Assembly: GCF_001651875.1 (NCBI RefSeq)
Contig: NZ_LNQB01000083.1
Location: forward strand, 191,130-255,129
Reading direction: 5' to 3'
DNA: 64,000 bases
Source: Sinorhizobium saheli
Lineage (GTDB): Bacteria > Pseudomonadota > Alphaproteobacteria > Rhizobiales > Rhizobiaceae
Below the pieces are notes generated by a model. The model ran no database searches, was not told where the DNA came from, and saw only the letters and a program-made list of their open reading frames with translations. Every line of letters begins with the position of its first letter. The first letter of the stretch is position 1. A program made the translations under genes and the position numbers. Of the stretch, positions 29,073-37,412 are shown one piece after another.

Positions 29073-30041
29073 TTAAGGGCAGGCATCGCCTCCCTGCGGC
29101 ACACAGGTCGGCATCGGAACGATCACGGCGCCGGCTCCACCGGCCGCAGTCGCGGGCGTGGGGAGCCCGCCCTGCCCCGCCGATACGGGCGGCGCTTCCC
29201 TCGGCTGCGCCGGCTGCTTGGCCTGAACGGCGGTCGGGCGCACGGCTTGCGCGCTCACCCGCGGCGCCGGCCGCCCGGCGGCGGGCCGCAAGTTGGGTTC
29301 GGCGAGAAGAGGTTCGCGGTAAATCGGATTGCCCGGGCGGCCGATACCGGCATCCACGGGCGGTGGCTCGCCGTAGGGGTTCCAGTCGGGATCGGCGAAG
29401 GTGCCGCTGATCGTGTAGCCGTAGACCGGCGCCAGAAGCTCGCTTTCCGTGGCGCCCGCCGCACAATGGCGCAGCCGCACCTGGATCGTGCCGTAATCGC
29501 GCAGCGGTCCCCGCTGGCTCGCGGGCGGACGTATCTGCTGCCAGCCATAGAGGCATGCATCGCCGCCGCGGCCATGACCGAAGGCGTAGCCGAACGGGCC
29601 GTAATTGTTCTGCAGGAAGTAGGGCGATTGCGTCAGCGCGACGCCCGGAAGGGCGCGCTGCGCCTCCCGCATCATGTCCGATGCGCGAACCGGAAGGTAG
29701 GCGCTCTTCTTTTGATCGATCCCCGCGCTCACCGGCCCGAACATCTGCACGCGGAGGAAATTCTGCCCGGGCGTCGACGCCGAGGTGTAGAGATAGACGT
29801 CCTGCTCGACCGCATTGGCGGAGCGGCGCTCGATGACGTTCAAGACTGCGGGCCCGCCGGGAGGCGGCAGGATCAGCGCGTTCTCCGCCGGAACCGTCGT
29901 CGCGGCGCTCGGTATGCGGACGCCTTCGCGAGCCGCGCAACCGGCGGCCGATACCGACAACAGAACAATCAAGCCAGCGGCCCTGCGCGTGCACAGCAAT
30001 CCGGCGACCTCCAAACTTCGCCCCCGGCGGGATGAGAACAT
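29073..30041 (-). CDS. bcsN: Cellulose biosynthesis protein BcsN
   Basis: This 322-residue protein resembles BcsN of alphaproteobacterial (type III-like) bcs operons; its biochemical role is not established. The N-terminus has a hydrophobic export signal ending SVSAAGCAA, a weak lipobox, so it may be an outer-membrane or periplasmic lipoprotein. The middle part (NFLRVQMFGPVSAG, YGYTISGTFADPDWNPYG) is the recognisable core, and the last 90 residues are Pro/Ala-rich. It precedes bcsA by 102 bases. Start choice is uncertain: ATG 30041 lacks a clear ribosome site, while GTG 30074 has GGGGA adjoining it. Confidence 0.8.
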   Translation of the reverse strand: MFSSRRGRSLEVAGLLCTRRAAGLIVLLSVSAAGCAAREGVRIPSAATTVPAENALILPPPGGPAVLNVIERRSANAVEQDVYLYTSASTPGQNFLRVQMFGPVSAGIDQKKSAYLPVRASDMMREAQRALPGVALTQSPYFLQNNYGPFGYAFGHGRGGDACLYGWQQIRPPASQRGPLRDYGTIQVRLRHCAAGATESELLAPVYGYTISGTFADPDWNPYGEPPPVDAGIGRPGNPIYREPLLAEPNLRPAAGRPAPRVSAQAVRPTAVQAKQPAQPREAPPVSAGQGGLPTPATAAGGAGAVIVPMPTCVPQGGDACP

Positions 30042-30369
30042 GGCAAGCAGCAATTCAAAGCGCGGCAACGCCACTCCCCAACTGCCTCATCGGTCGACGA
30101 CCGAATCAGCAGTTCCGCCCTGCTCTCCGACTGCATAGTGCATCAGGGGTATTTCTCAAGTCCGGGCATCGCATGGCGGCGCCCGGATCAACCCGTTCCG
30201 ACCGAAAGCTGTTGCGGCCGGGCGGGCCGCGCGCAGGGCATCGACCAGCGCATTCCCCTCTAACGCCGCCGTCTTGCGCCCGCCAGGCTCCCGCCCCTCG
30301 ACAACCGATATGGGTACAATACGAAAATTTCCTCTGTACAGATACACTGTTTCAGCGTATTTTTCTGTT
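30042..30369. other. Divergent intergenic region, bcsN / lrp-like gene
   Basis: This 328-base gap should contain the bcs operon promoter (minus) and the Lrp promoter (plus). Near the regulator, AATACG (30318-30323) and CGTATT (30356-30361) form an inverted repeat around the palindrome CTGTACAG (30334-30341), a plausible autoregulatory site for the Lrp protein. I see no convincing c-di-GMP riboswitch or repeat. Confidence 0.4.
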
Positions 30370-30843
30370 ATGAACGACACTGACAGAAAAATCATCGAAA
30401 TCCTCATAAGGGACGCGCGCACCTCCTTGACCGACATCGGCGCCATGGTGGAGCTCTCGCCCTCGGCGGTCAACGAACGCATCCGTCGGCTGGTGGCAAG
30501 CGGCGTCATCCGCCGCTTCACCCTCGACGTGGATCACCGGGCGCTCGGCCTCGACGTGCTTGCCTTCGTCTGGATCGCCCTTACCACCGAGGCCGACGAG
30601 GCCGAGTTCCGCACGTTCATGGCTCGCCATCCGGATGTCGCGGAATGCCACCACGTGACCGGGGGATGGTCTTATTGCGTCAAGGTCCGCATGTCGACAC
30701 TCGGCGACATCGAGCAGTTCCTGGCAGAGTTGAAGGCGCGGCGCTATCTGGCGCGAAGCGAGACGGTCATCGCGCTTTCTACGGTCGCCGAGAATTCCGT
30801 CACCTTGCCCGGTGCAAAAGAGATGGAGCGCGAGACGCGATGA
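30370..30843 (+). CDS. Lrp/AsnC-family transcriptional regulator
   Basis: This 157-residue regulator has an N-terminal helix-turn-helix (LTDIGAMVELSPSAVNERIRRL) and a C-terminal RAM ligand-binding domain (HPDVAECHHVTGGWSYCVKV). It starts at the ATG at 30370; the frame is open upstream to 30274 without family similarity. The stop overlaps the start of the LysE-type exporter (ATGA), so the pair probably senses an amino acid and exports its excess, like other Lrp- or ArgP-controlled exporters. Ligand unknown. Confidence 0.92.
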   Translation: MNDTDRKIIEILIRDARTSLTDIGAMVELSPSAVNERIRRLVASGVIRRFTLDVDHRALGLDVLAFVWIALTTEADEAEFRTFMARHPDVAECHHVTGGWSYCVKVRMSTLGDIEQFLAELKARRYLARSETVIALSTVAENSVTLPGAKEMERETR

Positions 30844-31469
30844 CCACGTGGATTTTTGTCAAAGGCCTGCTCCTCGGCCTCGCCGTCGCCGCACCGCTCG
30901 GCCCGATCGGCACGCTTTGCATCAGCCGCACGCTGGAGCGCGGCTTCTGGGCCGGGGTCGCGGGCGGCCTCGGGACAGCGCTTGCCGATGCCACCTACGC
31001 GATGCTGGCGGCCGCCGGCTTCGCCGCCTTCGCCGCGCTCCTTTCGAGGCTCTCGCTTCCCCTCGGGCTGTTCGGCGGCCTCTTCATGCTCTGGCTCGGC
31101 TGGCGCGCCTTGCGCCCGAGACCGGTCGCGGCGGCAGCCGAGATCGGCGCGGGCGATCTCATCCGCACGACGATGGCGACCTTTCTCCTGACGATGGCGA
31201 ACCCCGCCACGATCCTCACCTTCGCCGCCATCTTCGCGGGCTTTGGCCTCGCCGCCGTCGGCGATGGAGCGAAGGCCGCGGTCGTCGTCGCGGGCGTGTT
31301 TCTCGGCTCGCTCGCCTGGTGGTTCCTCTTGAGCGGCGGGGTCGCGCTCGCGAAGACACGGCTTCCGGACCGCTTCGCCGCCTGGACATCGCGCATTTCA
31401 GGCCTCGTCCTGATCGCCTTCGGCATCACCGCGGTGGTCTCCGCGGCCACCCGCCTGGGCGAACTCTGA
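30840..31469 (+). CDS. LysE/RhtB-family amino-acid exporter
   Basis: This 209-residue inner-membrane protein has six hydrophobic segments and the family N-terminal pattern GLLLGLAVAAPLGPIGTLCI, followed by a conserved TMANPATILTFAAIF in the middle. It would export an amino acid or related compound using the proton motive force. It is translationally coupled to the Lrp regulator by a four-base overlap; the frame continues upstream only over that gene. Confidence 0.92.
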   Translation: MTTWIFVKGLLLGLAVAAPLGPIGTLCISRTLERGFWAGVAGGLGTALADATYAMLAAAGFAAFAALLSRLSLPLGLFGGLFMLWLGWRALRPRPVAAAAEIGAGDLIRTTMATFLLTMANPATILTFAAIFAGFGLAAVGDGAKAAVVVAGVFLGSLAWWFLLSGGVALAKTRLPDRFAAWTSRISGLVLIAFGITAVVSAATRLGEL

Positions 31470-31593
31470 CCGCGCGCACGATCATTAAATCTGCACCCCC
31501 GGCGGCAGAAAATGGCGCGTCCTGATTGCATCCCGATGCCTATTCGAGCAGACTTATATGCGTGAGGTTGAATCGAGCGCGAGGAGAGTGCAG

Positions 31594-32046
31594 ATGAACA
31601 AGAAGGATCCAAACCCGATCGATGCCTTCGTCGGGTCGCGTGTCCGCATGCGCAGGCTGATGGTGGGCCTCAGCCAGGAGAAACTCGCCGACGGTCTGGG
31701 CATCACTTTCCAGCAGGTCCAGAAATACGAGAAAGGCACCAATCGCATCGGCGCGAGCCGGCTGCAGGCGATTGCCGACATACTCGGCGTGCATCCGAGC
31801 TTCTTCTTCCAGCAGGAGGAAGGCCAGCCGCGCGAGACGGCGGCCGATATCCACGAGTCGCAGGAAATCTCGTCCTTCGTCGCCTCGAAGGAGGGCATTG
31901 CGCTCAACAGGGCCTTCCTGAAGATTGCCGACCCGGTCCTGCGCAAGAAGCTCATCTCCCTCGTCGCGGCCATGGCGAACACGCCGGAAGCGGAGCATAC
32001 GCCGATGTCATCGGAAAGGCGCCGCGCCGAATCGCTCCATAACTGA
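31594..32046 (+). CDS. Xre-family transcriptional regulator
   Basis: This 150-residue protein has a Cro/C1-type helix-turn-helix: GSRVRMRRLMVGLSQEKLAD then GITFQQVQKYEKGTNRIGAS, about residues 13-65. The pattern is common in rhizobial HipB- and PraR-like regulators, which control quorum sensing or stress genes. The C-terminal 80 residues are helical and not recognised. The ATG at 31594 has GAGGAGAG at 31581-31588; an in-frame ATG at 31558 is less likely. It appears monocistronic, and its targets are unknown. Confidence 0.88.
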   Translation: MNKKDPNPIDAFVGSRVRMRRLMVGLSQEKLADGLGITFQQVQKYEKGTNRIGASRLQAIADILGVHPSFFFQQEEGQPRETAADIHESQEISSFVASKEGIALNRAFLKIADPVLRKKLISLVAAMANTPEAEHTPMSSERRRAESLHN

Positions 32047-32410
32047 CGTCCCGCCGCGGGCCCGCCGCGCGCGTCGCATGGCGAGCCGCATGCCCTATCC
32101 GCGCCACGCCGCAGCCTACCGCGCTTGAGGAAGCGGCCGCGGTCTCCGCGGCCGGAGCGCAGGCGCCCTTTGCGGCTGCCCGCCTCGAATCGAGCCTGTC
32201 ACCCCTCCGATCGGAACCGGGTCAGGCAAATTATCCGCACCGCGAAAGTGCTATAATAGCCCCTGCGCCCTTTACGGGCGTGTGCTGTGGCTGGCAGCAC
32301 GCTGCACAAATTCACAGCGCAATGCCTATTAGATGAGCATATTATCGTCTCGCAAAATAATTAGGCATATGCGTATTGCGAAAATTGCTGCGCTGCAGGA
32401 TGATGCGGCA
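32047..32410. other. Leader region of nasT with promoter and hairpins
   Basis: This gap has 364 bases. The first half carries no recognised feature. At 32249-32257 is TGCTATAAT, an extended -10. Downstream, CGCCC/GGGCG (about 32267-32281) and GTGCTG/CAGCAC (32282-32300, 7-base loop) could form consecutive hairpins in the transcript. ATGCCTATTA (from 32321) and TAATTAGGCAT (32359-32369) make a further inverted repeat. Alternative upstream starts of nasT at 32333 or 32369 would fall in this stretch. Confidence 0.4.
32249..32257 (+). promoter_or_regulatory. Extended -10 promoter element upstream of nasT
   Basis: TGCTATAAT has a perfect -10 hexamer with the TGn extension. The bases 17 upstream (AATTAT) are a poor -35, which is usual for extended -10 promoters. 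The transcript would have a leader of about 145 bases before the nasT ATG. Confidence 0.45.
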
Positions 32411-33001
32411 ATGACCCACCGCGACCTGACCATTCTTGTGATTGACGAGAACGCCATCCGCGCCTCGATCATCGAGGAAGGCTTGCGCGAGGCCGGCCAT
32501 CGCAAGGTTACGGTCATCCATGAGGTCCAAGGTGTCGCGCGCATCATCGAGACACTCAAGCCCGACGTGATCGTCATCGATATCGAAAACCCCAACCGGG
32601 ACATGATGGAGCATCTGTTCCAGCTCACCCGCACGGTCGGCCGGCCGATCGCCATGTTCGTCGACCGGTCCGACACCGCCTCCATCGAGGCGGCCGTCGA
32701 GGCCGGCGTATCCGCCTATGTGGTCGACGGCCTGAAGAAAGAGCGCGTCAAGCCGATCCTGGACATGGCGGTCAGCCGTTTCAACGCTTTCAGCCGCCTG
32801 CAGCGGGAACTGGCGGACGCCAAGTCCGCACTTGAAGAGCGCAAGCTCGTCGAGCGCGCCAAGGGCATACTCATGAAGATGCGCGGCCTTTCCGAAGAGG
32901 AGGCCTTCGCGCTGCTGCGCCAGACGGCGATGAACGAGAAGAAGAAGATTTCGGAAATCGCGCAGAGCATCGTGACCGCCGCCGGCTTGCTGATCCGATG
33001 A
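32411..33001 (+). CDS. nasT: NasT: ANTAR-domain antitermination regulator for nitrate assimilation
   Basis: This 196-residue protein has an N-terminal receiver-like domain (ILVIDENAIRASIIEEGLRE) and a C-terminal ANTAR RNA-binding domain (ERAKGILMKMRGLSEEEAFALL). In characterised systems NasT binds paired hexaloop hairpins in the nitrate-operon leader and prevents termination, unless held by NasS in the absence of nitrate. The receiver keeps VIDIEN around the usual phosphoacceptor but probably acts without phosphorylation. ATG 32411 follows AGGATG and gives the normal length; ATGs at 32333 and 32369 are in frame. nasS follows after 43 bases. Confidence 0.92.
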   Translation: MTHRDLTILVIDENAIRASIIEEGLREAGHRKVTVIHEVQGVARIIETLKPDVIVIDIENPNRDMMEHLFQLTRTVGRPIAMFVDRSDTASIEAAVEAGVSAYVVDGLKKERVKPILDMAVSRFNAFSRLQRELADAKSALEERKLVERAKGILMKMRGLSEEEAFALLRQTAMNEKKKISEIAQSIVTAAGLLIR

Positions 33002-33044
33002 GCGGACGGGCGCCGCGCCGGCGACATGTCGGGAGACACCGGAA

Positions 33045-34349
33045 ATGAAGATAGTGACGGACGCCGATAATTTCGCAGGCGCGAAACTCGCCCCGGGCGA
33101 CGCCTTGCCGGCCCCGGTGAGCATCGGCCGCGAGGGAGCGCGCACGCTGCGCGCGGGCTTCATCCCGCTCGTCGATGCGGCCGTGCTGATCGTCGCCGCC
33201 GAATTCGGCTTTGCGCAGCGCGAGGGGATCACGCTCGATCTCGTCAAGGATGTCTCCTGGGCGAATGTGCGCGACAGGCTCGCCTTCCGCCAGTTCGACA
33301 TCGCCCACATGCTCTCGCCCATGCCGGTCGCCGCGATCCTCGGCCTGGGCTCCAATCCCTCGCCGACGATCGCACCCTTTTCGCTCGGCCGCGGCGGCAA
33401 CGCGATTACGCTGTCGAACCGCATATACGGCCTCATGCAGCGCGAAGGCGAACTTGCCGGCGACGAGGACGCGCTGGCGCATGCCAGGGCGCTGGCCACC
33501 GTCGTCCGGAACTTCAGGGCGAGCGGCAAACCGCCGCTGACCCTGGGCGTCACCTATCCCTTCTCCTCGCATAACTACGAATTGCGCTACTGGCTCGCCG
33601 CCGGCGGCATCGACCCGGACCGTGACGTCAAGCTGGTGGTCGTGCCGCCGCCGATGACCTCCGATGCGCTTGCTGCCGGTGCCATCGACGGCTTCTGCGT
33701 CGGCGCCCCCTGGAACATGGTCGCCTCCGAACGCGGCGTTGGCCGCATCGTCGCAACCAAGCAGGATATCTGGCCGTCGTCGCCGGAAAAGGTGGTCGGC
33801 ATGCGGCCCGAATGGGCCGAGACGAACCCCGAAACCGTGTCGCGCCTTATCGTCGCGCTCGACCGCGCCGCCCGCTGGGCCGACGCGCCCGAGAACCGCA
33901 CCGCGCTTGCCGACATGCTCGCCGATCGGCGCTATGTGGGGGCGCCGGTCGACATCATCCGCCGCGTGCTCGCCGGCGAGTTCACCATCGACCGCGAAGG
34001 CAATCGGCGCGTCGTCAAGGACTATTTCAGCTTTCACTCCGGTTTCGCCAATGTCCCGCGTCCGAACCAGGCGCTCTGGATCTACAGCCAGATGGCGCGC
34101 TGGGGACAGGCGCCGCTCTCGACGGCCGGAATCGAGGCGACCCTGTCCGCCTATCGGCCGGATCTTTATCGCGAAGCCCTCGGGAAGGAGGCGCCGCCGA
34201 TCGGCTCCGATGCCGCGATCGAAGGAATTGCCCCGGGCGACCGCTTCATGGATGGCGCCGTCTTCGATCCAAAGGGAATGAAGGACTATGTCGCCTCCTT
34301 CGCGATCAGGGCGACGGGCCATTCGCAGCTGCCGTCCGAAGACATCTGA
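33045..34349 (+). CDS. nasS: NasS: cytoplasmic nitrate/nitrite sensor
   Basis: This 434-residue NrtA/CmpA-type solute-binding-fold protein has no signal peptide: the N-terminus MKIVTDADNFAGAKLAPGD is hydrophilic. This and its place next to nasT identify it as the sensor NasS rather than a transport protein. Ligand-fold segments are LRAGFIPLVDAAVLIVAAEF, RQFDIAHMLSPMPVAA and GFCVGAPWNM. Without nitrate it is expected to sequester NasT; with nitrate it lets NasT act on the nirB leader, which begins directly downstream. Confidence 0.9.
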   Translation: MKIVTDADNFAGAKLAPGDALPAPVSIGREGARTLRAGFIPLVDAAVLIVAAEFGFAQREGITLDLVKDVSWANVRDRLAFRQFDIAHMLSPMPVAAILGLGSNPSPTIAPFSLGRGGNAITLSNRIYGLMQREGELAGDEDALAHARALATVVRNFRASGKPPLTLGVTYPFSSHNYELRYWLAAGGIDPDRDVKLVVVPPPMTSDALAAGAIDGFCVGAPWNMVASERGVGRIVATKQDIWPSSPEKVVGMRPEWAETNPETVSRLIVALDRAARWADAPENRTALADMLADRRYVGAPVDIIRRVLAGEFTIDREGNRRVVKDYFSFHSGFANVPRPNQALWIYSQMARWGQAPLSTAGIEATLSAYRPDLYREALGKEAPPIGSDAAIEGIAPGDRFMDGAVFDPKGMKDYVASFAIRATGHSQLPSEDI

Positions 34350-34507
34350 ACCGAAGATGCTGCTTCTTTGAGCAGCACGACATGGCCGCCGACCATTGCG
34401 CCGCACAACAATTCATCACCGGCCAGCGGCAGCCAATTTTTTGGGCGCCTGCTGCACCGTGCATTTTCCTTCGAGACTTCAATGACATAGGTGAGAATAG
34501 CCGAGAC

Positions 34508-34523
34508 TGGCACGCGGCTTGCT
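34508..34523 (+). promoter_or_regulatory. Sigma-54 (RpoN) promoter of the nirB operon
   Basis: TGGCACGCGGCTTGCT matches the -24/-12 consensus TGGCACG-N4-TTGCW exactly, with 10 bases between the invariant GG and GC. Transcription should start near 34533. Such a promoter needs an activator, presumably NtrC under nitrogen limitation, which fits nitrate assimilation genes. Confidence 0.85.
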
Positions 34524-34534
34524 TTTATAGAATT

Positions 34535-34583
34535 GCTTCGATCAACGGCGATTGAAGCGGAATCAGGCGCCACAGCGCGCTTG
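34535..34583 (+). promoter_or_regulatory. Tandem hexaloop hairpins, candidate NasT (ANTAR) binding RNA
   Basis: Hairpin 1 (34535-34558) has a 9-bp stem, GCTTCGATC/GATTGAAGC with one G-U pair, and loop AACGGC with the A at position 1 and G at position 4 that ANTAR proteins recognise. Five bases later hairpin 2 (34564-34583) has a 7-bp stem, CAGGCGC/GCGCTTG, and a six-base loop, CACAGC, which does not show A1/G4. Position at the transcript start and two hexaloops fit the known ANTAR target architecture. Confidence 0.7.
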
Positions 34584-34647
34584 CCGAAGACACCGACGTC
34601 GCAAGGACTTTGCCTCAGGCGGGACACCAATCCCGGAGCGCGATTTC

Positions 34648-34665
34648 CGAGCGGCGTTTATTTTT
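34648..34665 (+). terminator. Possible leader terminator (attenuator) of the nirB operon
   Basis: CGAGCG GCG is followed by TTTATTTTT. CGAGCG can pair with CGCTTG in the 3' arm of hairpin 2 (34578-34583), so forming hairpin 2 would compete with this pairing. The loop would be long and I could not fold it properly, so the terminator itself is uncertain. Confidence 0.3.
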
Positions 34666-34755
34666 GCCCGTTTGGACCGGTCACAACCGAGGGAACCTAG
34701 GCATGACCCACACGTCGACCGGCGGCCTCGCCCGCCGCAGCCAGTTTAGGACGCA

Positions 34756-34941
34756 ATGTCCCTCCGAGGCATCGCGATGATGACCAACGCGCCGTTTCCA
34801 CGGATCGACGCGATCCTCGACATGCCTCTCGCCCGCCCGCACCGGCGGGTGAGGCTCGCCGCCGACCGAACCTACCTGAAATGCCGCGAACGCTGCTCCC
34901 GTCGCTCGACGAGCGCCCCGTCTCGCGAAGCTGCGGAGTGA
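34756..34941 (+). CDS. Small ORF of unknown function before nirB
   Basis: A 61-codon frame ends 7 bases before the nirB ATG. ATG 34756 is preceded by AGGA at 34748-34751; ATGs at 34777 and 34780 are alternatives. The product would be basic, with many Arg and two Cys. An overlapping frame of 25 codons (34703-34780), with GAGGGAA upstream, ends across it. I recognise no family. They may be leader peptides that let ribosomes reach nirB, or chance frames. Confidence 0.25.
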   Translation: MSLRGIAMMTNAPFPRIDAILDMPLARPHRRVRLAADRTYLKCRERCSRRSTSAPSREAAE

Positions 34942-34948
34942 TTACCCA

Positions 34949-37411
34949 ATGGCCGAACAAACCCCCGAAAAACTCGTCATCATCGGCAACGGCATGGCGC
35001 CGGGTCGCATGCTGGAAGAGCTCTTCGAGAAAGCGCCCGGGCGCTATCAGGTGACGATCTTCAACGCCGAGCCGCGCGTCAACTACGACCGCATAATGCT
35101 GTCGCCGGTGCTTTCCGGCGAAAAGGACTACGAAGAGATCATCATCCATGGTGACGGCTGGTACATCAAGCACGGCATCACGCTTTACAAGGGCCACAAG
35201 ATCATCGGGATCGACCGGAACGCCAAGACGGTCACCTCCGACCACGGCGTCACCGAAAGCTACGACAAGCTGGTGATCGCCACCGGTTCGGTGCCCTTCA
35301 TCATTCCGGTGCCCGGCAAGGAACTGCAGGGCGTCATCACCTATCGCGACCTTGACGACGTGCAGGCCATGCTGCTTGCGGCGCAGTCGCGCGAAAAGGC
35401 CGTGGTCATCGGCGGCGGCCTGCTCGGCCTGGAAGCCGCCGCCGGCCTCAAGGCGCGCGGCATGGACGTGACGGTGCTGCACGTGATGCCGACGCTGATG
35501 GAGCGCCAGCTCGACCCCGCCGCCGGCTATCTGCTCCAGAAGGCGGTCGAGGAGCGCGGCATCAAGGTCCTTACGAAAGCGAACACGAAGCGGATACTTG
35601 GCGAGACCAGGGTCGAGGGCATCGAACTCGAGGACGGCCGGATCATACCGGCGACGCTCGTCGTGATGGCGGTCGGCATCCGGCCGAATGCCGGCCTTGC
35701 CAAGGATGCCGGGCTTGCCGTCAACCGCGGCATCGTCGTCGACGCCGGCATGAAGACCTCCGACGGGGACATCATGGCGCTTGGCGAATGCGCCGAGGTC
35801 GACGGCATGGTCTACGGCCTCGTGGCGCCGCTCTACGAGATGGCGCGCGTTGCCGCATCCCACCTTGCCGGCGACCGCAAGGCCGCCTTCGTCCACTCGG
35901 ATACTCCGACCAAGCTGAAAGTGACCGGCATCAACCTCTATTCCGTCGGCGACTTCGCCGATGGCGACGGGCGCGAGGAGATCGTGCTGCGCGATGCCAC
36001 CGCAGGCATCTACAAGCGACTGGTGCTCAAGGAAAACCGCATCATCGGCTCCGTGCTCTACGGCGACACCGCCGACGGCGCCTGGTTCAACGACCTGTTG
36101 AAGCGCGGCACCGACATCTCGGAAATGCGCGATACGCTAATTTTCGGCCAGGCCTACCAGGGGGGTGCGCCCCTGGACCCTACGGCGGCCGTTGCAGCCT
36201 TGCAGGATGATGCGGAAATCTGCGGCTGCAACGGCGTCTGCAAGGGCAAGATCGTCTCGACGATCACGTCCAAGGGCCTGACCTCGCTCGACGAGGTGCG
36301 TGCCCACACCAAGGCATCCGCCTCCTGCGGCTCGTGCACCGGTCTCGTCGAACAGCTGATGTCGCTCACCCTCGGCGACAGCTACAATCCGACCGCGGTG
36401 CAGCCGGTCTGCGGCTGCACCGACCTCGGCCATGACGAAGTGCGCCGCCTGATCAAGGCGAAGGGGCTGAAGACCATTCCTGCCGTCATGCAGGAACTCG
36501 AGTGGAAGACCTCCTGCGGCTGCGCCAAATGTCGCCCTGCCCTCAACTACTACCTCGTCTGCGACTGGCCGGACGAATATGCCGACGATTACCAGTCGCG
36601 CTTCATCAACGAGCGCGTCCACGCCAACATCCAGAAGGACGGCACCTACTCCGTCGTTCCGCGCATGTGGGGCGGGGTCACGAATTCGCAGGAACTGCGC
36701 GCCATCGCCGACGTCGTCGACAAGTTCAACGTGCCGATGGTGAAGGTGACCGGCGGCCAGCGCATCGACCTGCTCGGCATCGAGAAGGAGGACCTGCCGG
36801 CCGTCTGGGCCGATCTCGGCAAGGCGGGCTTCGTCTCCGGCCAGGCCTATGCCAAGGGGCTCAGGACCGTGAAGACCTGCGTCGGCTCCGAGTGGTGCCG
36901 CTTCGGCACGCAGGATTCGACCGGGCTCGGCATCCGCATCGAGAAGTTCATGTGGGGCTCGTGGACACCGGCCAAGGTGAAGATGGCCGTTTCCGGCTGC
37001 CCGCGCAACTGCGCCGAGGCGACCTGCAAGGACGTCGGCGTCGTCTGCGTCGACTCCGGCTACGAGATCCACTTCGCCGGCGCCGCCGGCCTCGACATCA
37101 AGGGCACCGAGGTCCTGGGGCTGGTCAGGACCGAGGACGAGGCGCTCGAGCATATCGTCGCGCTGACGCAGATGTACCGCGAGCAGGCCCGCTATCTCGA
37201 ACGCATTTACAAATGGGCGAAACGCGTCGGCCTCGACGAGATCCGCCGGCAGATCATGGACGATGCGGAAAAGCGCAAGGCCTATTACGACCGCTTCGTC
37301 TTCAGCCAGAAATTCGCCCAGGTCGACCCCTGGTCGGAGCGCGTCTCCGGCAAGGACAAGCATGAATTCAAGCCGATGGCGACGGTCGGCTTCAATCAGG
37401 CAGCGGAGTGA
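34949..37411 (+). CDS. nirB: Assimilatory nitrite reductase NAD(P)H, large subunit
   Basis: This 820-residue cytoplasmic enzyme reduces nitrite to ammonium. Domains in order: FAD/NAD(P)H oxidoreductase (IIGNGMAPGRMLEEL at the N-terminus, second nucleotide fold GGGLLGLEAAAGLKARG), a BFD-type [2Fe-2S] region (CGCNGVCKGK and CGSC near residue 430-455), a second Cys-rich segment (CGCTDLGHDE, CGCAKC), then the sulfite/nitrite reductase half with TCVGSEWCRFG and CPRNCAEATC for the 4Fe-4S/siroheme centre. Length is normal. It starts the structural operon and needs siroheme. Confidence 0.96.
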   Translation: MAEQTPEKLVIIGNGMAPGRMLEELFEKAPGRYQVTIFNAEPRVNYDRIMLSPVLSGEKDYEEIIIHGDGWYIKHGITLYKGHKIIGIDRNAKTVTSDHGVTESYDKLVIATGSVPFIIPVPGKELQGVITYRDLDDVQAMLLAAQSREKAVVIGGGLLGLEAAAGLKARGMDVTVLHVMPTLMERQLDPAAGYLLQKAVEERGIKVLTKANTKRILGETRVEGIELEDGRIIPATLVVMAVGIRPNAGLAKDAGLAVNRGIVVDAGMKTSDGDIMALGECAEVDGMVYGLVAPLYEMARVAASHLAGDRKAAFVHSDTPTKLKVTGINLYSVGDFADGDGREEIVLRDATAGIYKRLVLKENRIIGSVLYGDTADGAWFNDLLKRGTDISEMRDTLIFGQAYQGGAPLDPTAAVAALQDDAEICGCNGVCKGKIVSTITSKGLTSLDEVRAHTKASASCGSCTGLVEQLMSLTLGDSYNPTAVQPVCGCTDLGHDEVRRLIKAKGLKTIPAVMQELEWKTSCGCAKCRPALNYYLVCDWPDEYADDYQSRFINERVHANIQKDGTYSVVPRMWGGVTNSQELRAIADVVDKFNVPMVKVTGGQRIDLLGIEKEDLPAVWADLGKAGFVSGQAYAKGLRTVKTCVGSEWCRFGTQDSTGLGIRIEKFMWGSWTPAKVKMAVSGCPRNCAEATCKDVGVVCVDSGYEIHFAGAAGLDIKGTEVLGLVRTEDEALEHIVALTQMYREQARYLERIYKWAKRVGLDEIRRQIMDDAEKRKAYYDRFVFSQKFAQVDPWSERVSGKDKHEFKPMATVGFNQAAE

Positions 37412-37412
37412 G

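Larger units (their letters stand above)
34350..34948. other. Long regulatory leader of the nirBD-narB-cysG operon
   Basis: These 599 bases between nasS and nirB hold a sigma-54 promoter (34508-34523), two hexaloop hairpins right after the expected start (34535-34583), a GC-rich segment followed by TTTATTTTT (34657-34665), and then small open frames before nirB. The predicted untranslated leader is about 415 bases. TGCACCGTGCA at 34453-34463 could be part of an NtrC site but is not a full consensus. Confidence 0.7.

Noticed and set aside
26595-30035. Open frame of 1146 codons on the plus strand opposite the cellulose genes
   Set aside because: It runs antisense to bcsB, bcsA and bcsN, whose products are clearly recognisable. 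Its translation is Arg/Ala-rich without any family pattern, as expected from high-GC codon bias.
32289-32303. Possible sigma-54 promoter TGGCAGCACGCTGCA before nasT
   Set aside because: The GG-to-GC spacing is 9 rather than 10 and the -24 block lacks CACG. The extended -10 at 32249 is more credible.
33045-34349. Nitrate transport binding protein NrtA
   Set aside because: There is no signal peptide, no permease or ATPase gene follows, and the gene is paired with nasT, which fits the sensor NasS.
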